This document shows positions 1 to 6,857 of a DNA stretch of 8,497 bases, piece by piece. The stretch comes from CAYSNP01 sp050945855 (GTDB lineage: Bacteria; Bacillota; Clostridia; Christensenellales; DTU072): positions 1 to 8,497 of the forward strand of contig JBMNTS010000047.1 of assembly GCA_050945855.1 (NCBI GenBank). The letters are read 5' to 3'. The notes beneath the pieces were generated by a model that did not search any database, was not told the origin of the DNA, and saw nothing but the letters and a program-made list of their open reading frames with translations. The translations under genes were made by a program, and so were the position numbers. Numbering within the stretch: position 1 is the stretch's first letter; every line of letters starts with the position of its first letter.

Positions 1-968
1 CCTTTGGCTACTTTTCTGCCCGATAAGATTTCCGCGGCCTGCCTGAGGTCGGTGATGCGCCCGTTGGTACAGCTGCCTATAACCACCTGGTCTATTTTAA
101 TCTCGCCCGCTTCGTCTATGGTATGGGTGTTTTCCGGCAAATGCGGGAAGGATACGGTAGGGCGCAATGCGGATAAGTCTATGGTGTACACCTCGTCGTA
201 TTCCGCGTCCTCGTCCGCAGTAAAGATTTCCGCTTCCCCCTTGTATCTGCCATTGAGGTAATCAAGGGTGACCTCGTCAACGGGGAAGATACCGTTTTTC
301 GCGCCCGCCTCGATAGCCATATTGGCTATGGTGAGTCTGTCGTCTATGGAAAGATATTTAATAGCGTCGCCGCCAAACTCCATGGACTTGTACAGCGCGC
401 CGTCCACTCCTATCAAGCCGATAATATGCAAGATGATATCTTTGCCGCCCACGTACTTGCCGGGCTTGCCTGTAAGCTCAAACTTAATGGCGGAAGGCAC
501 CTTGAACCAGCATTTGCCGGTAGCCATAGCCGCCGCCATATCCGTACTGCCCACCCCTGTGGAAAAGGCGCCCAGCGCGCCGTAGGTGCAGGTATGACTG
601 TCCGCGCCTATTACCAGATCGCCCGCGCCAACCAGCCCCTGCTCGGGCAGCAAGGCGTGCTCTATGCCCATTTCGCCCACGTCGAAGAAATTGGTTATCC
701 CCTTGCCGCACGCGAATTCCCGCACGTATTTGCATTGTTCCGCCGCTTTTATATCCTTATTCGGCGTAAAATGGTCCATAACCAGAGCCACTTTGTTTTT
801 ATCAAAAATCTTGCCCAGTCCCGCCTTGGTATACTCCTTGATTGCGACGGGAGCGGTAATATCGTTGGCCAGAACCATATCCAGCTTGGCTTCCACCAGC
901 TGACCTGCTTGAACATGCGTCAGTCCCGCTTTTTTCGCAAGGATTTTTTGCGACATAGTCATACCCAT
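1..968 (-). CDS. leuC: 3-isopropylmalate dehydratase (isopropylmalate/citramalate isomerase) large subunit, 3'-truncated by the window edge
   Basis: Aconitase-superfamily large subunit. With LeuD it isomerises 2-isopropylmalate to 3-isopropylmalate and, in citramalate-using organisms, citramalate to 3-methylmalate. From the ATG at 968 the frame stays open for 322 codons to the window edge. I checked every codon and found no stop. Clostridial/archaeal-type LeuC is about 420 residues, so roughly the last 100 are missing. The fragment begins GMTMSQKILAKKAG and shows MDHFTPNK (H66), DSHTCTYGALGAFSTGVGSTD-like sequence around C127, and IGSCTNGRITDLR with C300. C300 corresponds to the first [4Fe-4S] ligand; the later CxxC ligands lie beyond position 1. 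AAGGAG at 982-977 sits 8 nt before the ATG at 968, which favours this start over the in-frame ATGs at 962 and 956. leuD and leuB are expected next but are not visible. Confidence 0.96.
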   Translation of the reverse strand, partial: MGMTMSQKILAKKAGLTHVQAGQLVEAKLDMVLANDITAPVAIKEYTKAGLGKIFDKNKVALVMDHFTPNKDIKAAEQCKYVREFACGKGITNFFDVGEMGIEHALLPEQGLVGAGDLVIGADSHTCTYGALGAFSTGVGSTDMAAAMATGKCWFKVPSAIKFELTGKPGKYVGGKDIILHIIGLIGVDGALYKSMEFGGDAIKYLSIDDRLTIANMAIEAGAKNGIFPVDEVTLDYLNGRYKGEAEIFTADEDAEYDEVYTIDLSALRPTVSFPHLPENTHTIDEAGEIKIDQVVIGSCTNGRITDLRQAAEILSGRKVAK

Positions 969-976
969 AACGTACT

Positions 977-982
977 CTCCTT
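977..982 (-). promoter_or_regulatory. leuC Shine-Dalgarno
   Basis: AAGGAG in the 18-bp cimA-leuC gap, 8 nt before the ATG at 968. It selects that ATG over the alternative in-frame ATGs at 962 and 956. Confidence 0.8.
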
Positions 983-986
983 ATTT

Positions 987-2561
987 TTATTTTTTGACTT
1001 TTAACTTGTATTCGATACTGTCCACCAATGCCTTCCAGCTGGCTTCGATAATATCCACGGAAACGCCCACGGTAGACCACATACTTTCGCCGTCCGTACT
1101 GGTAATCAAAACCCTTACCGCGCTTGCCGTGGCGTCATGCGGATTTTTATATATCACCCTGACCTTGTAATCCACCAGAGATACGTTGTCGATTGCCGGA
1201 TAAAAATGCGCGAGCGCAAGCCTCAGGGCTTTATCCAGCGCGTTTACGGGGCCGTCTCCCTCCGAGGTGCAAAGCCGGGTCTCATCGCCCACCCTTACTT
1301 TAACGACCGCGGTCGCGAAAATCCCCTCAATGTGCGGCTGCTCATTGATGACCTTAAAGCTTATCAGCTCAAAACTGGGCTTGAATTTGCCCAGGATATT
1401 CATTATCTCTATGATAAAGCTGGCTTCCGCGCTTTCAAAGCTGTAACCCGCAAGCTCCAGTTCTTTCAGTCTTGCTGCAATCTTTTCCACCTCCGGGCTT
1501 TGCTTTTCCAGTTCGGGGAAATACTTGTTTATCTTCTTTATGATAGCCGCCTTGCCCGCCACTTCGCTTAAAAGGAATCTTCTGTTGTTCCCCACGCTTT
1601 CGGGGGAGATGTGTTCAAAGGACTCCGAACTTTTAAGCACGCCGTCGGCGTGCATGCCCGCCTTGTGCGCAAAAGCGCTGGCGCCCACGTAAGGCATAGT
1701 GTTGGGGATAGTGATATTGGCGATATCCGCGACGGTAAACGCGGTATTGGTAAGCTCTCCCATATTGCCTTCGGGCAGGCACGCATATCCCAGTTTTAAC
1801 TGAAGATTGGGTATAATTGTGGACAGATTGGCATTGCCGCACCGCTCCCCGAAACCCACCAAGGTGCCCTGCACCTGACGCGCGCCCTTTTGTACGGCGA
1901 TAATGGAGTTGGCGACGCCCAGCCCGTTGTCATTATGCGCGTGAATGCCTATTTTAACATCAGGAAAAGCGGCGGCGACCTTGCTTGTTATTTCCGCCAC
2001 CTCGTGGGGGAAAGAGCCGCCGTTGGTGTCGCACAGGCACAGCGTTTCCGCTCCCGCCTTTACCGCGCTTTCAAGCGCGCGCATGGAATAGCGCTCGTTG
2101 TGCTTATAGCCGTCAAAAAAATGTTCGGCATCAAAAACCACCTTTTTACCTTTGCTTACCAAATAAGAGATGGTATCAAAAATCATTGCCAAATTTTCTT
2201 CCAGGGTGACGTTTAATATTTTAATGGCGTGCATATCCCAGCTTTTGCCGAATATCGCTACGTATTCGGTGTCCGCATCCAGCAGGCTTAATACGTTTTT
2301 ATCCTCGGATGCGGAGGTGCTTTTGCGGCGGGTGCTGCCGAAAGCGATAAGTTTGGAATGGTTAAGCCGATACTCCTTTATTTTATGGAAAAACGCCAGA
2401 TCCTTGGGATTGGAGCCGGGATTGCCCGCCTCTATAAAATCCACGCCCAGCTTATCCAGCGCAAGGGTGATATTGATTTTATCCTCCACGGAAAAAGAAA
2501 TATTTTCGCCCTGTGCGCCGTCCCGCAAGGTAGAATCATAAATTTCTATTTTTTTATTCAT
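987..2561 (-). CDS. cimA: (R)-citramalate synthase (LeuA-family)
   Basis: Predicted to condense pyruvate with acetyl-CoA to (R)-citramalate, the entry to threonine-independent isoleucine synthesis. It has 524 residues from the ATG at 2561. The catalytic barrel starts with YDSTLRDGAQGENISFS (8-24; R13, D14). The metal site is HAHNDNGLG (207-215), and GFGERCGNA (236-244) follows. FAHKAGMHADGV (297-308) and a C-terminal LeuA-type regulatory domain (about 395-520; SEGDGPVNALDKAL 433-446) complete it. The GNPGSNPKD segment (47-55) and the ending with WSTVGVSVDIIEASW are characteristic, to my recognition, of the long citramalate synthase family rather than LeuA, homocitrate synthase or NifV. The start overlaps the leuA end by 8 nt. 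A GTG at 2564 is also in frame, but it would leave only 1 nt after GTGGAG, so the ATG is preferred. The exact substrate is inferred from family and context. Confidence 0.9.
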   Translation of the reverse strand: MNKKIEIYDSTLRDGAQGENISFSVEDKINITLALDKLGVDFIEAGNPGSNPKDLAFFHKIKEYRLNHSKLIAFGSTRRKSTSASEDKNVLSLLDADTEYVAIFGKSWDMHAIKILNVTLEENLAMIFDTISYLVSKGKKVVFDAEHFFDGYKHNERYSMRALESAVKAGAETLCLCDTNGGSFPHEVAEITSKVAAAFPDVKIGIHAHNDNGLGVANSIIAVQKGARQVQGTLVGFGERCGNANLSTIIPNLQLKLGYACLPEGNMGELTNTAFTVADIANITIPNTMPYVGASAFAHKAGMHADGVLKSSESFEHISPESVGNNRRFLLSEVAGKAAIIKKINKYFPELEKQSPEVEKIAARLKELELAGYSFESAEASFIIEIMNILGKFKPSFELISFKVINEQPHIEGIFATAVVKVRVGDETRLCTSEGDGPVNALDKALRLALAHFYPAIDNVSLVDYKVRVIYKNPHDATASAVRVLITSTDGESMWSTVGVSVDIIEASWKALVDSIEYKLKVKK

Positions 2562-4071
2562 CACTCTCCACCGCCAATTTATTTACCGCGTTGATATAGG
2601 CAAGCAAGCTGGATTCGATAATGTCCGTGGAAATGCCTCTGCCCGTGGCGTTTTCTTTGCCGTACGCGATTTTTACGATAGCCTCGCCCAAAGCGTCCTT
2701 GCCTTCGGTTACGCTGGTGACGCTGAAATCGGTAAGGCTGATATCTTTGCCCACAATCTTATTAATAGCTCTGAAGGAAGCATCCACAGGTCCGTCCCCT
2801 TCCTCGGTCGCGAATTGCACCAGCTTGTTGCGCGCCAATTCCACAGTCGCCGCGGAACGCCCCGTAGTGGTGCGGCTTACTCCGAAATTGGTAAGCGAAT
2901 ATTCGCTTTCGCTTACCGTCCGCTCCTTATGTATAAGCAATGCCTCTATGTCCTTGCGGGAAACGTATTTCTTCTTATCACATAATACCTTAAATTTATC
3001 AAACATATCAAGTAATTCTTCTTCATTAAGCTCATATCCCATCTCTTTTAAGTGCTCATTGAAGGCGTGCTTGCCCGAATGCTTGCCCAAAACGATTTTA
3101 TTTTCGGGCACTCCCACTTCCTCCGGGCTTAAAATTTCGTAAGTGGTCTTTTCCGCCAATACCCCGTGCTGATGTATGCCGCTCTCATGCGCAAAGGCGT
3201 TAGCCCCCACTATGGGCTTGGTGGGCGGAATCTGCACGCCGATAATATTGGACAGCATTCTGCTGGAGCGGTATATCTGCTTGGTATTGATATCGGTATA
3301 GGCATTGTAAAAGTCTCCGCGGGTCTTAATCGCCATTACTATCTCTTCCATGGAAGCGTTGCCCGCACGTTCTCCGATGCCGTTTATTGTGCATTCCACC
3401 TGTGAGGCACCCGCCAGCACGCAGGCAAGAGAATTGGCTACGCCGCAACCCAAATCATTGTGATTATGGCAGGAAATATCCACGTGTTCTATGCCGTGAA
3501 GATTGTTCTTCAAATAGCTTATAATCTCAAACATTTCTTGCGGGGTGCTGTATCCCACGGTGTCCGGAATATTTACGCAAGTCGCGCCGTTATCCACTGC
3601 GGTTTGGATAGCCTTTAACAGATAAGGCAAAGGCGTGCGGGAGGCGTCCTCCGCGCTGAATTCTATGTTTGACAGCAGTTTTTTTGCGTATTTTACCATC
3701 GCGGCAATGCGCTCAAGCACCATATCCTCGCTCATTTTCAGTTTATATTTGAGATGAATGGGGCTGGTTGCCAAGAACAAATGCAGCCTGGGAAATGCCG
3801 CGCCCCGGAGAGCCTCGTAGCTTGCGTCGATATCCTGAGGCAATGAGCGGGAAAGGCTGGCCACTTCGCAATTTTTTATGGTTTCCGCGACAGCCTTTAC
3901 GCTTTTGAAGTCGCCCGGACTTGCAATCGCAAAGCCTGCCTCGATAACGTCCACGTTAAGCTTTTCCAGCTGCAGGGCAAGTTCCAGCTTCTCATTGAGA
4001 TGCATGCTGCAGCCCGGCGATTGTTCGCCGTCTCTTAAGGTTGTATCAAAGATTTTAATTTTCCTTGCCAT
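2554..4071 (-). CDS. leuA: 2-isopropylmalate synthase
   Basis: First committed step of leucine synthesis: acetyl-CoA plus 2-oxoisovalerate gives 2-isopropylmalate. The 505 residues match the usual bacterial LeuA length. The N-terminal TIM-barrel catalytic domain opens with FDTTLRDGEQSPG (8-20), giving catalytic R13 and metal ligand D14. HNHNDLG (202-208) supplies the His metal ligands, and GIGERAGNA (231-239) is the family signature. HESGIHQHGV (295-304) marks the linker region. The C-terminal LeuA allosteric domain (about 385-500) contains EEGDGPVDA (423-431), so leucine feedback control is likely. The ATG at 4071 follows AAGGAG with a 9-nt spacer. It is the only gene here with a sizeable gap upstream (71 bp, containing a hairpin). 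Its last codons overlap the start of cimA. The 2-oxoacid preference is assigned from overall resemblance to LeuA and from the neighbouring distinct CimA. Confidence 0.96.
   Translation of the reverse strand: MARKIKIFDTTLRDGEQSPGCSMHLNEKLELALQLEKLNVDVIEAGFAIASPGDFKSVKAVAETIKNCEVASLSRSLPQDIDASYEALRGAAFPRLHLFLATSPIHLKYKLKMSEDMVLERIAAMVKYAKKLLSNIEFSAEDASRTPLPYLLKAIQTAVDNGATCVNIPDTVGYSTPQEMFEIISYLKNNLHGIEHVDISCHNHNDLGCGVANSLACVLAGASQVECTINGIGERAGNASMEEIVMAIKTRGDFYNAYTDINTKQIYRSSRMLSNIIGVQIPPTKPIVGANAFAHESGIHQHGVLAEKTTYEILSPEEVGVPENKIVLGKHSGKHAFNEHLKEMGYELNEEELLDMFDKFKVLCDKKKYVSRKDIEALLIHKERTVSESEYSLTNFGVSRTTTGRSAATVELARNKLVQFATEEGDGPVDASFRAINKIVGKDISLTDFSVTSVTEGKDALGEAIVKIAYGKENATGRGISTDIIESSLLAYINAVNKLAVESDE
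2566..2571 (-). promoter_or_regulatory. cimA ribosome binding site inside leuA
   Basis: GTGGAG, within the last codons of leuA, lies 4 nt before the cimA ATG at 2561. This short spacer decides against the in-frame GTG at 2564. Because the leuA stop (2556-2554) falls just after the cimA start, ribosomes ending leuA can reinitiate on cimA. Coupling is inferred from this geometry. Confidence 0.6.
2890..2917 (-). repeat. Intragenic inverted repeat in leuA
   Basis: Nine-base arms (GGTAAGCGA with TCGCTTACC) flank a 10-nt interval. The first arm also belongs to an exact 16-bp palindrome (2893-2908, AAGCGAATATTCGCTT). The two pairings are mutually exclusive. The element encodes part of LeuA residues about 385-395 at the entry to the allosteric domain. 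It may be a chance result of the repeated Ser-Glu codons (AGC GAA AGC GAA) there. Confidence 0.5.
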
Positions 4072-4080
4072 AATTGTATT

Positions 4081-4086
4081 CTCCTT
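4081..4086 (-). promoter_or_regulatory. leuA Shine-Dalgarno
   Basis: AAGGAG lies 9 nt before the leuA ATG at 4071, just downstream of the intergenic hairpin. It fixes the start of leuA. The hairpin does not include this site, so it should not directly block ribosome binding. Confidence 0.8.
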
Positions 4087-4096
4087 TTATTATTTA

Positions 4097-4122
4097 AAAG
4101 CCCAACCGTTCGGTTGGGCTTT
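4097..4122 (-). terminator. Perfect inverted repeat, terminator-like, between ilvD and leuA
   Basis: Twelve-base arms (AAAGCCCAACCG and its exact complement) are separated by 2 nt. In RNA a tetraloop would cost the innermost pair, leaving a stem of about 11 bp with a GC-rich core. On the minus-strand transcript the hairpin is followed by UUUUAAAUAAU, a short and broken U-tract. On the plus strand the 3' flank is UUUAUAUUUU, so termination could be bidirectional. It starts 20 nt after the ilvD stop and ends 10 nt before the leuA Shine-Dalgarno. It could be a partial terminator lowering leuA-cimA-leuC expression, the end of an ilvBNCD transcript, or an RNA-processing/stabilising hairpin. The structure is certain; its function is inferred. 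Confidence 0.7.
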
Positions 4123-4142
4123 ATATTTTAGGTTGTTTCCGT

Positions 4143-5819
4143 TTATTTGAAATTTCCTTTCAATACGCCGCCCATCCCGGCATCGGTTACTAAACTGGCA
4201 TAACGTGCTAGGTATCCTATTAGGTTATCCTTTAGCGCTAGCTTGACCGATAGCTTTCTGGTTTCAATTGTCTCCTTGCTCACCGCAAGGTTAATAATGT
4301 TTTCAGGTATGTTGATATTGATTATATCCCCTTCTTCCACCAGACCGATAAGTCCGCCTGCCGCCGCTTCGGGGCAGATATGACCTATAGCCGCTCCTCT
4401 GGTAGCGCCCGAAAAACGTCCGTCCGTAATAAGGGCAACGTCTTTATCCAGTCCCATGCCCGCAAGAGTGGAAGTGGGCATAAGCATTTCCCTCATGCCC
4501 GGACCGCCTTTGGGCCCTTCGTATCTGATAACGATAACGTCGCCTTTATTGATTTTCCCCGAAAGAATTGCCGCCACGGCGTCCTCTTCGCAGTCAAACA
4601 CTCTGGCGGGACCCGAATGCTTAAGCATTTCGGGGGCCACCGCGCTTTGTTTTACCACGCACCCCTCGGGAGCGAGATTGCCTTTGAGCACGGCGATTCC
4701 GCCGTAAGCGGAATAGGGCTTGTCAAGCGGTCTGATAAGATTGTTATCGGTGACCTTCGCGCCGCCCACTTTTTCCGCCAAAGTTATGCCGAACACGGTA
4801 TTTACCTCGCCGTTTACAAAGCCGCCCTCTATCAATCTGTTAAGCACGGCGGCAACGCCGCCCGCAAAATGCAAATCTTCTATAAAATCGGTGCCCGCAG
4901 GGTTAAGCTTGGTAAGGTTGGGGGTCTTTTTGCTTATTCTGTCAAAGGTGTCAATATTGAAATCACCGCGGGATACGCCCGCCTCATTGGCGATAGCCAG
5001 CAGATGAAGCACGCTGTTGGTGGAGCAACCCAACGCCATATCCAGCGCCACCGCGTTTTCCAGCGATTGCTTATTGATAATCTGGCGTAAAGTAATGCCC
5101 TCATTATAAATATCCATTATCGCTTCGCCCGTACGGTACGCAAGCGCAAGCCTTTCACCGTATACAGCGGGAACGGTGCCGTTGCCGCATATCGCTATGC
5201 CTAACCCTTCGGTCAGGCAGTTAAGGCTGTTTGCGGTATACATTCCCGAGCAGGAGCCGCAGGTAGGGCACGCTCTGTTTTCCAGTTCGTCCAGTTCGTC
5301 TTTGCCGATTGCGCCGAGTGAGCAGGCACCCACCGCCTCAAACATATTGGAAAGGCTGGTTCTGCCCCCTTTGTGTCTGCCCGAGAGCATAGGCCCGCCG
5401 CTGACCACCACCGTGGGCAAATCGACTCTCAACGCGCCCATAATCATACCGGGCACAATCTTATCACAGTTAGGCACCAGCACAACGGCGTCGCAGTTAT
5501 GCCCTGCCACCATAGCCTCCACGCTGTCCGCGATAAGTTCGCGGCTGGGCAGAGAATAGCGCATTCCGGCATGCCCCATGGCTATACCGTCGCAAATGCC
5601 GATGGAGGGCATAATAACGGGGAAACCGCCCGCGGCAAGCACCCCTTCCTTTACCCTTTGGGCAACCTTATCCAGATGGATATGTCCGGGCACGATTTCG
5701 CTGTACGCGCTGATAATGGCTACCAGCGGTTTGTTTATATTCGCGTCCGTATAGCCCATTGCCTTATACAGCGACCTGTGCGGCGCCCTTTCTGTTGAAT
5801 GCGTTAGTTTTTCCGACAT
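4143..5819 (-). CDS. ilvD: Dihydroxy-acid dehydratase (Fe-S, probably oxygen-sensitive type)
   Basis: Dehydrates 2,3-dihydroxyisovalerate and 2,3-dihydroxy-3-methylvalerate to the 2-oxo acids, the last shared step before transamination. The 558 residues are normal for IlvD/Edd proteins of this branch. Visible signatures are CDGIAMGHAGMRYSLPSRE (76-94), PNCDKIVPGM (116-125) and CPTCGSCSGMYTANS (184-198). C118 and C190 are probable cluster ligands. The first cysteine of the [2Fe-2S] plant/mycobacterial class, in the motif PCN, is replaced here by Gly in IVPGHIHL (about 42-49), as in E. coli IlvD, which has a labile [4Fe-4S] cluster. An oxygen-sensitive cluster is inferred, fitting an anaerobe. 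The ATG at 5819 has a weak AGAGGT only 4 nt upstream that includes part of the ilvC stop, suggesting coupled translation. The stop is TAA at 4145-4143. Confidence 0.98.
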   Translation of the reverse strand: MSEKLTHSTERAPHRSLYKAMGYTDANINKPLVAIISAYSEIVPGHIHLDKVAQRVKEGVLAAGGFPVIMPSIGICDGIAMGHAGMRYSLPSRELIADSVEAMVAGHNCDAVVLVPNCDKIVPGMIMGALRVDLPTVVVSGGPMLSGRHKGGRTSLSNMFEAVGACSLGAIGKDELDELENRACPTCGSCSGMYTANSLNCLTEGLGIAICGNGTVPAVYGERLALAYRTGEAIMDIYNEGITLRQIINKQSLENAVALDMALGCSTNSVLHLLAIANEAGVSRGDFNIDTFDRISKKTPNLTKLNPAGTDFIEDLHFAGGVAAVLNRLIEGGFVNGEVNTVFGITLAEKVGGAKVTDNNLIRPLDKPYSAYGGIAVLKGNLAPEGCVVKQSAVAPEMLKHSGPARVFDCEEDAVAAILSGKINKGDVIVIRYEGPKGGPGMREMLMPTSTLAGMGLDKDVALITDGRFSGATRGAAIGHICPEAAAGGLIGLVEEGDIININIPENIINLAVSKETIETRKLSVKLALKDNLIGYLARYASLVTDAGMGGVLKGNFK

Positions 5820-5823
5820 AATA

Positions 5824-5829
5824 ACCTCT
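5824..5829 (-). promoter_or_regulatory. ilvD ribosome binding site overlapping the ilvC stop
   Basis: AGAGGT shares bases with the ilvC TAG stop (5830-5828) and lies only 4 nt before the ilvD ATG. It is the weakest-looking site of the operon apart from that of cimA, so ilvD translation probably depends on ribosomes arriving from ilvC. Confidence 0.55.
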
Positions 5830-6829
5830 ATTGGTTTTTCTTGAGGAATATCATTTTCTCCCTTAATGATTTTCCTATGGACTCAATAAGTCCTTCCGCT
5901 TCCTTTTTGCGCATATCAAGGAAAGCTTTTCTTCCCCCTTCCTTGTTTTCCGCAAGCCATCTCTTGGCAAAGCTGCCGTCCTGTATTTCTCCTAAGACCT
6001 TTTTCATTTCCGCCCGCGTCTCGTCGTTGATTATGCGTTTCCCTACCGTATAATCGCCGTATTCCGCGGTGTCGCTTATGGAGTAACGCATATACGAAAG
6101 ACCGCCCTGCCAGATAAGGTCTACGATAAGTTTCATTTCGTGCAGACATTCAAAATACGCTATCTCAGGCTGATAACCCGCTTCCACCAGCGTATAGAAT
6201 CCGGATTTGATAAGCTCGGTAACGCCGCCGCAAAGCACGCATTGCTCCCCGAAAAGGTCTGTTTGCGTTTCTTCCTTAAAGGAGGTTTCCAGCACGCCCG
6301 CTCTGGCGCCTCCGATGCCCGCCGCGTAAGCCAAAGCCAGCGCGCGCGCGTTGCCCGTGGCGTCCTTTTGCACCGCTATCAGGCAGGGCACGCCTTTGCC
6401 TTCCCGGAACTGGCTGCGTACGGTATGGCCGGGGCCTTTGGGAGCTATCATGGTCACATCCACGCCCTCGGGAGGAACAATCAGGTTGTAAGTGATGGCA
6501 AACCCGTGCGCGAACATAAGCATATTGCCTTTTTTAAGTCCGGGCTCAATACTCTTTTTGTACAAGTCGGCCTGAATATGGTCGGGAGTAAGAATCATAA
6601 TAATATCGGCCGCTTCCGCCGCTTTTGAAGTTTCATACACTTCCAGACCCGCCTCTTTTGCTTTTGCCCAGGACGCGCTGTCCTCTTTCAGACCCACGCA
6701 AACGTCCGCGCCGCTGTCCTTCAGATTGAGCGCGTGCGCGTGCCCCTGAGAGCCGTACCCGATAATAGCTATCTTTTTGCCCTTAAGCAAATCTATATTG
6801 CAATCGCTTTGATAATAAATTGTTGCCAT
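5828..6829 (-). CDS. ilvC: Ketol-acid reductoisomerase, class I (short form)
   Basis: Isomerises and reduces 2-acetolactate or 2-aceto-2-hydroxybutyrate to the 2,3-dihydroxy acids, using Mg and NAD(P)H, in the common valine/isoleucine pathway. The 333 residues match the short class I enzymes. The N-terminal Rossmann fold carries GYGSQGHAHA (24-33). The loop after beta-2 reads GLKEDSASW (46-54): the two phosphate-contacting serines (S51, S53) are kept, but Lys replaces the usual Arg and E49-D50 are acidic. Predicted catalytic residues are present: H108 in FAHGF, K131 in APKGPGHTVR, D191 and E195 in DLFGEQ, E227 and E231 in FECLHE, and S252 in SISDTAEYGD. The start is fixed by GGAGGT at 6842-6837, 7 nt before the ATG. 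The TAG stop lies only 8 nt before ilvD. Confidence 0.98.
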   Translation of the reverse strand: MATIYYQSDCNIDLLKGKKIAIIGYGSQGHAHALNLKDSGADVCVGLKEDSASWAKAKEAGLEVYETSKAAEAADIIMILTPDHIQADLYKKSIEPGLKKGNMLMFAHGFAITYNLIVPPEGVDVTMIAPKGPGHTVRSQFREGKGVPCLIAVQKDATGNARALALAYAAGIGGARAGVLETSFKEETQTDLFGEQCVLCGGVTELIKSGFYTLVEAGYQPEIAYFECLHEMKLIVDLIWQGGLSYMRYSISDTAEYGDYTVGKRIINDETRAEMKKVLGEIQDGSFAKRWLAENKEGGRKAFLDMRKKEAEGLIESIGKSLREKMIFLKKNQ

Positions 6830-6836
6830 TTTATAA

Positions 6837-6842
6837 ACCTCC
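6837..6842 (-). promoter_or_regulatory. ilvC Shine-Dalgarno
   Basis: GGAGGT lies 7 nt before the ilvC ATG at 6829, in the 28-bp gap after ilvN. It is a strong, well-spaced site, consistent with the high KARI expression such pathways usually need (inference). Confidence 0.8.
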
Positions 6843-6857
6843 GATTTATTCCGTTAC

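Noticed and set aside
426..1004. 192-codon plus-strand open frame antisense to leuC
   Set aside because: It lies almost wholly on leuC, which is clearly coding on the minus strand with aconitase-family motifs. No plausible protein family is seen.
1637..1653. 7-base inverted repeat GCACGCC/GGCGTGC within cimA
   Set aside because: It encodes the conserved Met-His-Ala-Asp-Gly-Val segment of the family and is explained by codon choice.
2562..2564. GTG as the cimA start, three bases upstream of the ATG
   Set aside because: It would leave only 1 nt between GTGGAG and the start codon. The ATG at 2561 has a more workable spacer and matches family N-termini.
2621..3142. 173-codon plus-strand open frame antisense to leuA
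   Set aside because: Serine/leucine-rich shadow translation of the leuA C-terminal domain, with no ribosome site or known motif. The same reasoning covers the plus-strand frames at 6140-6628 and 7933-8433.
4123..4160. Possible internal promoter for leuA (TAAAAT/TATAAA-like sequence upstream of the hairpin)
   Set aside because: No convincing -35 hexamer at suitable spacing, and the hairpin would sit in the early transcript. An AT-rich gap alone is not enough.
4380..5090. 236-codon plus-strand open frame antisense to ilvD
   Set aside because: It lies wholly within ilvD, shows no recognisable domain, and its composition is what complementing conserved ilvD codons would give. It is a shadow frame.
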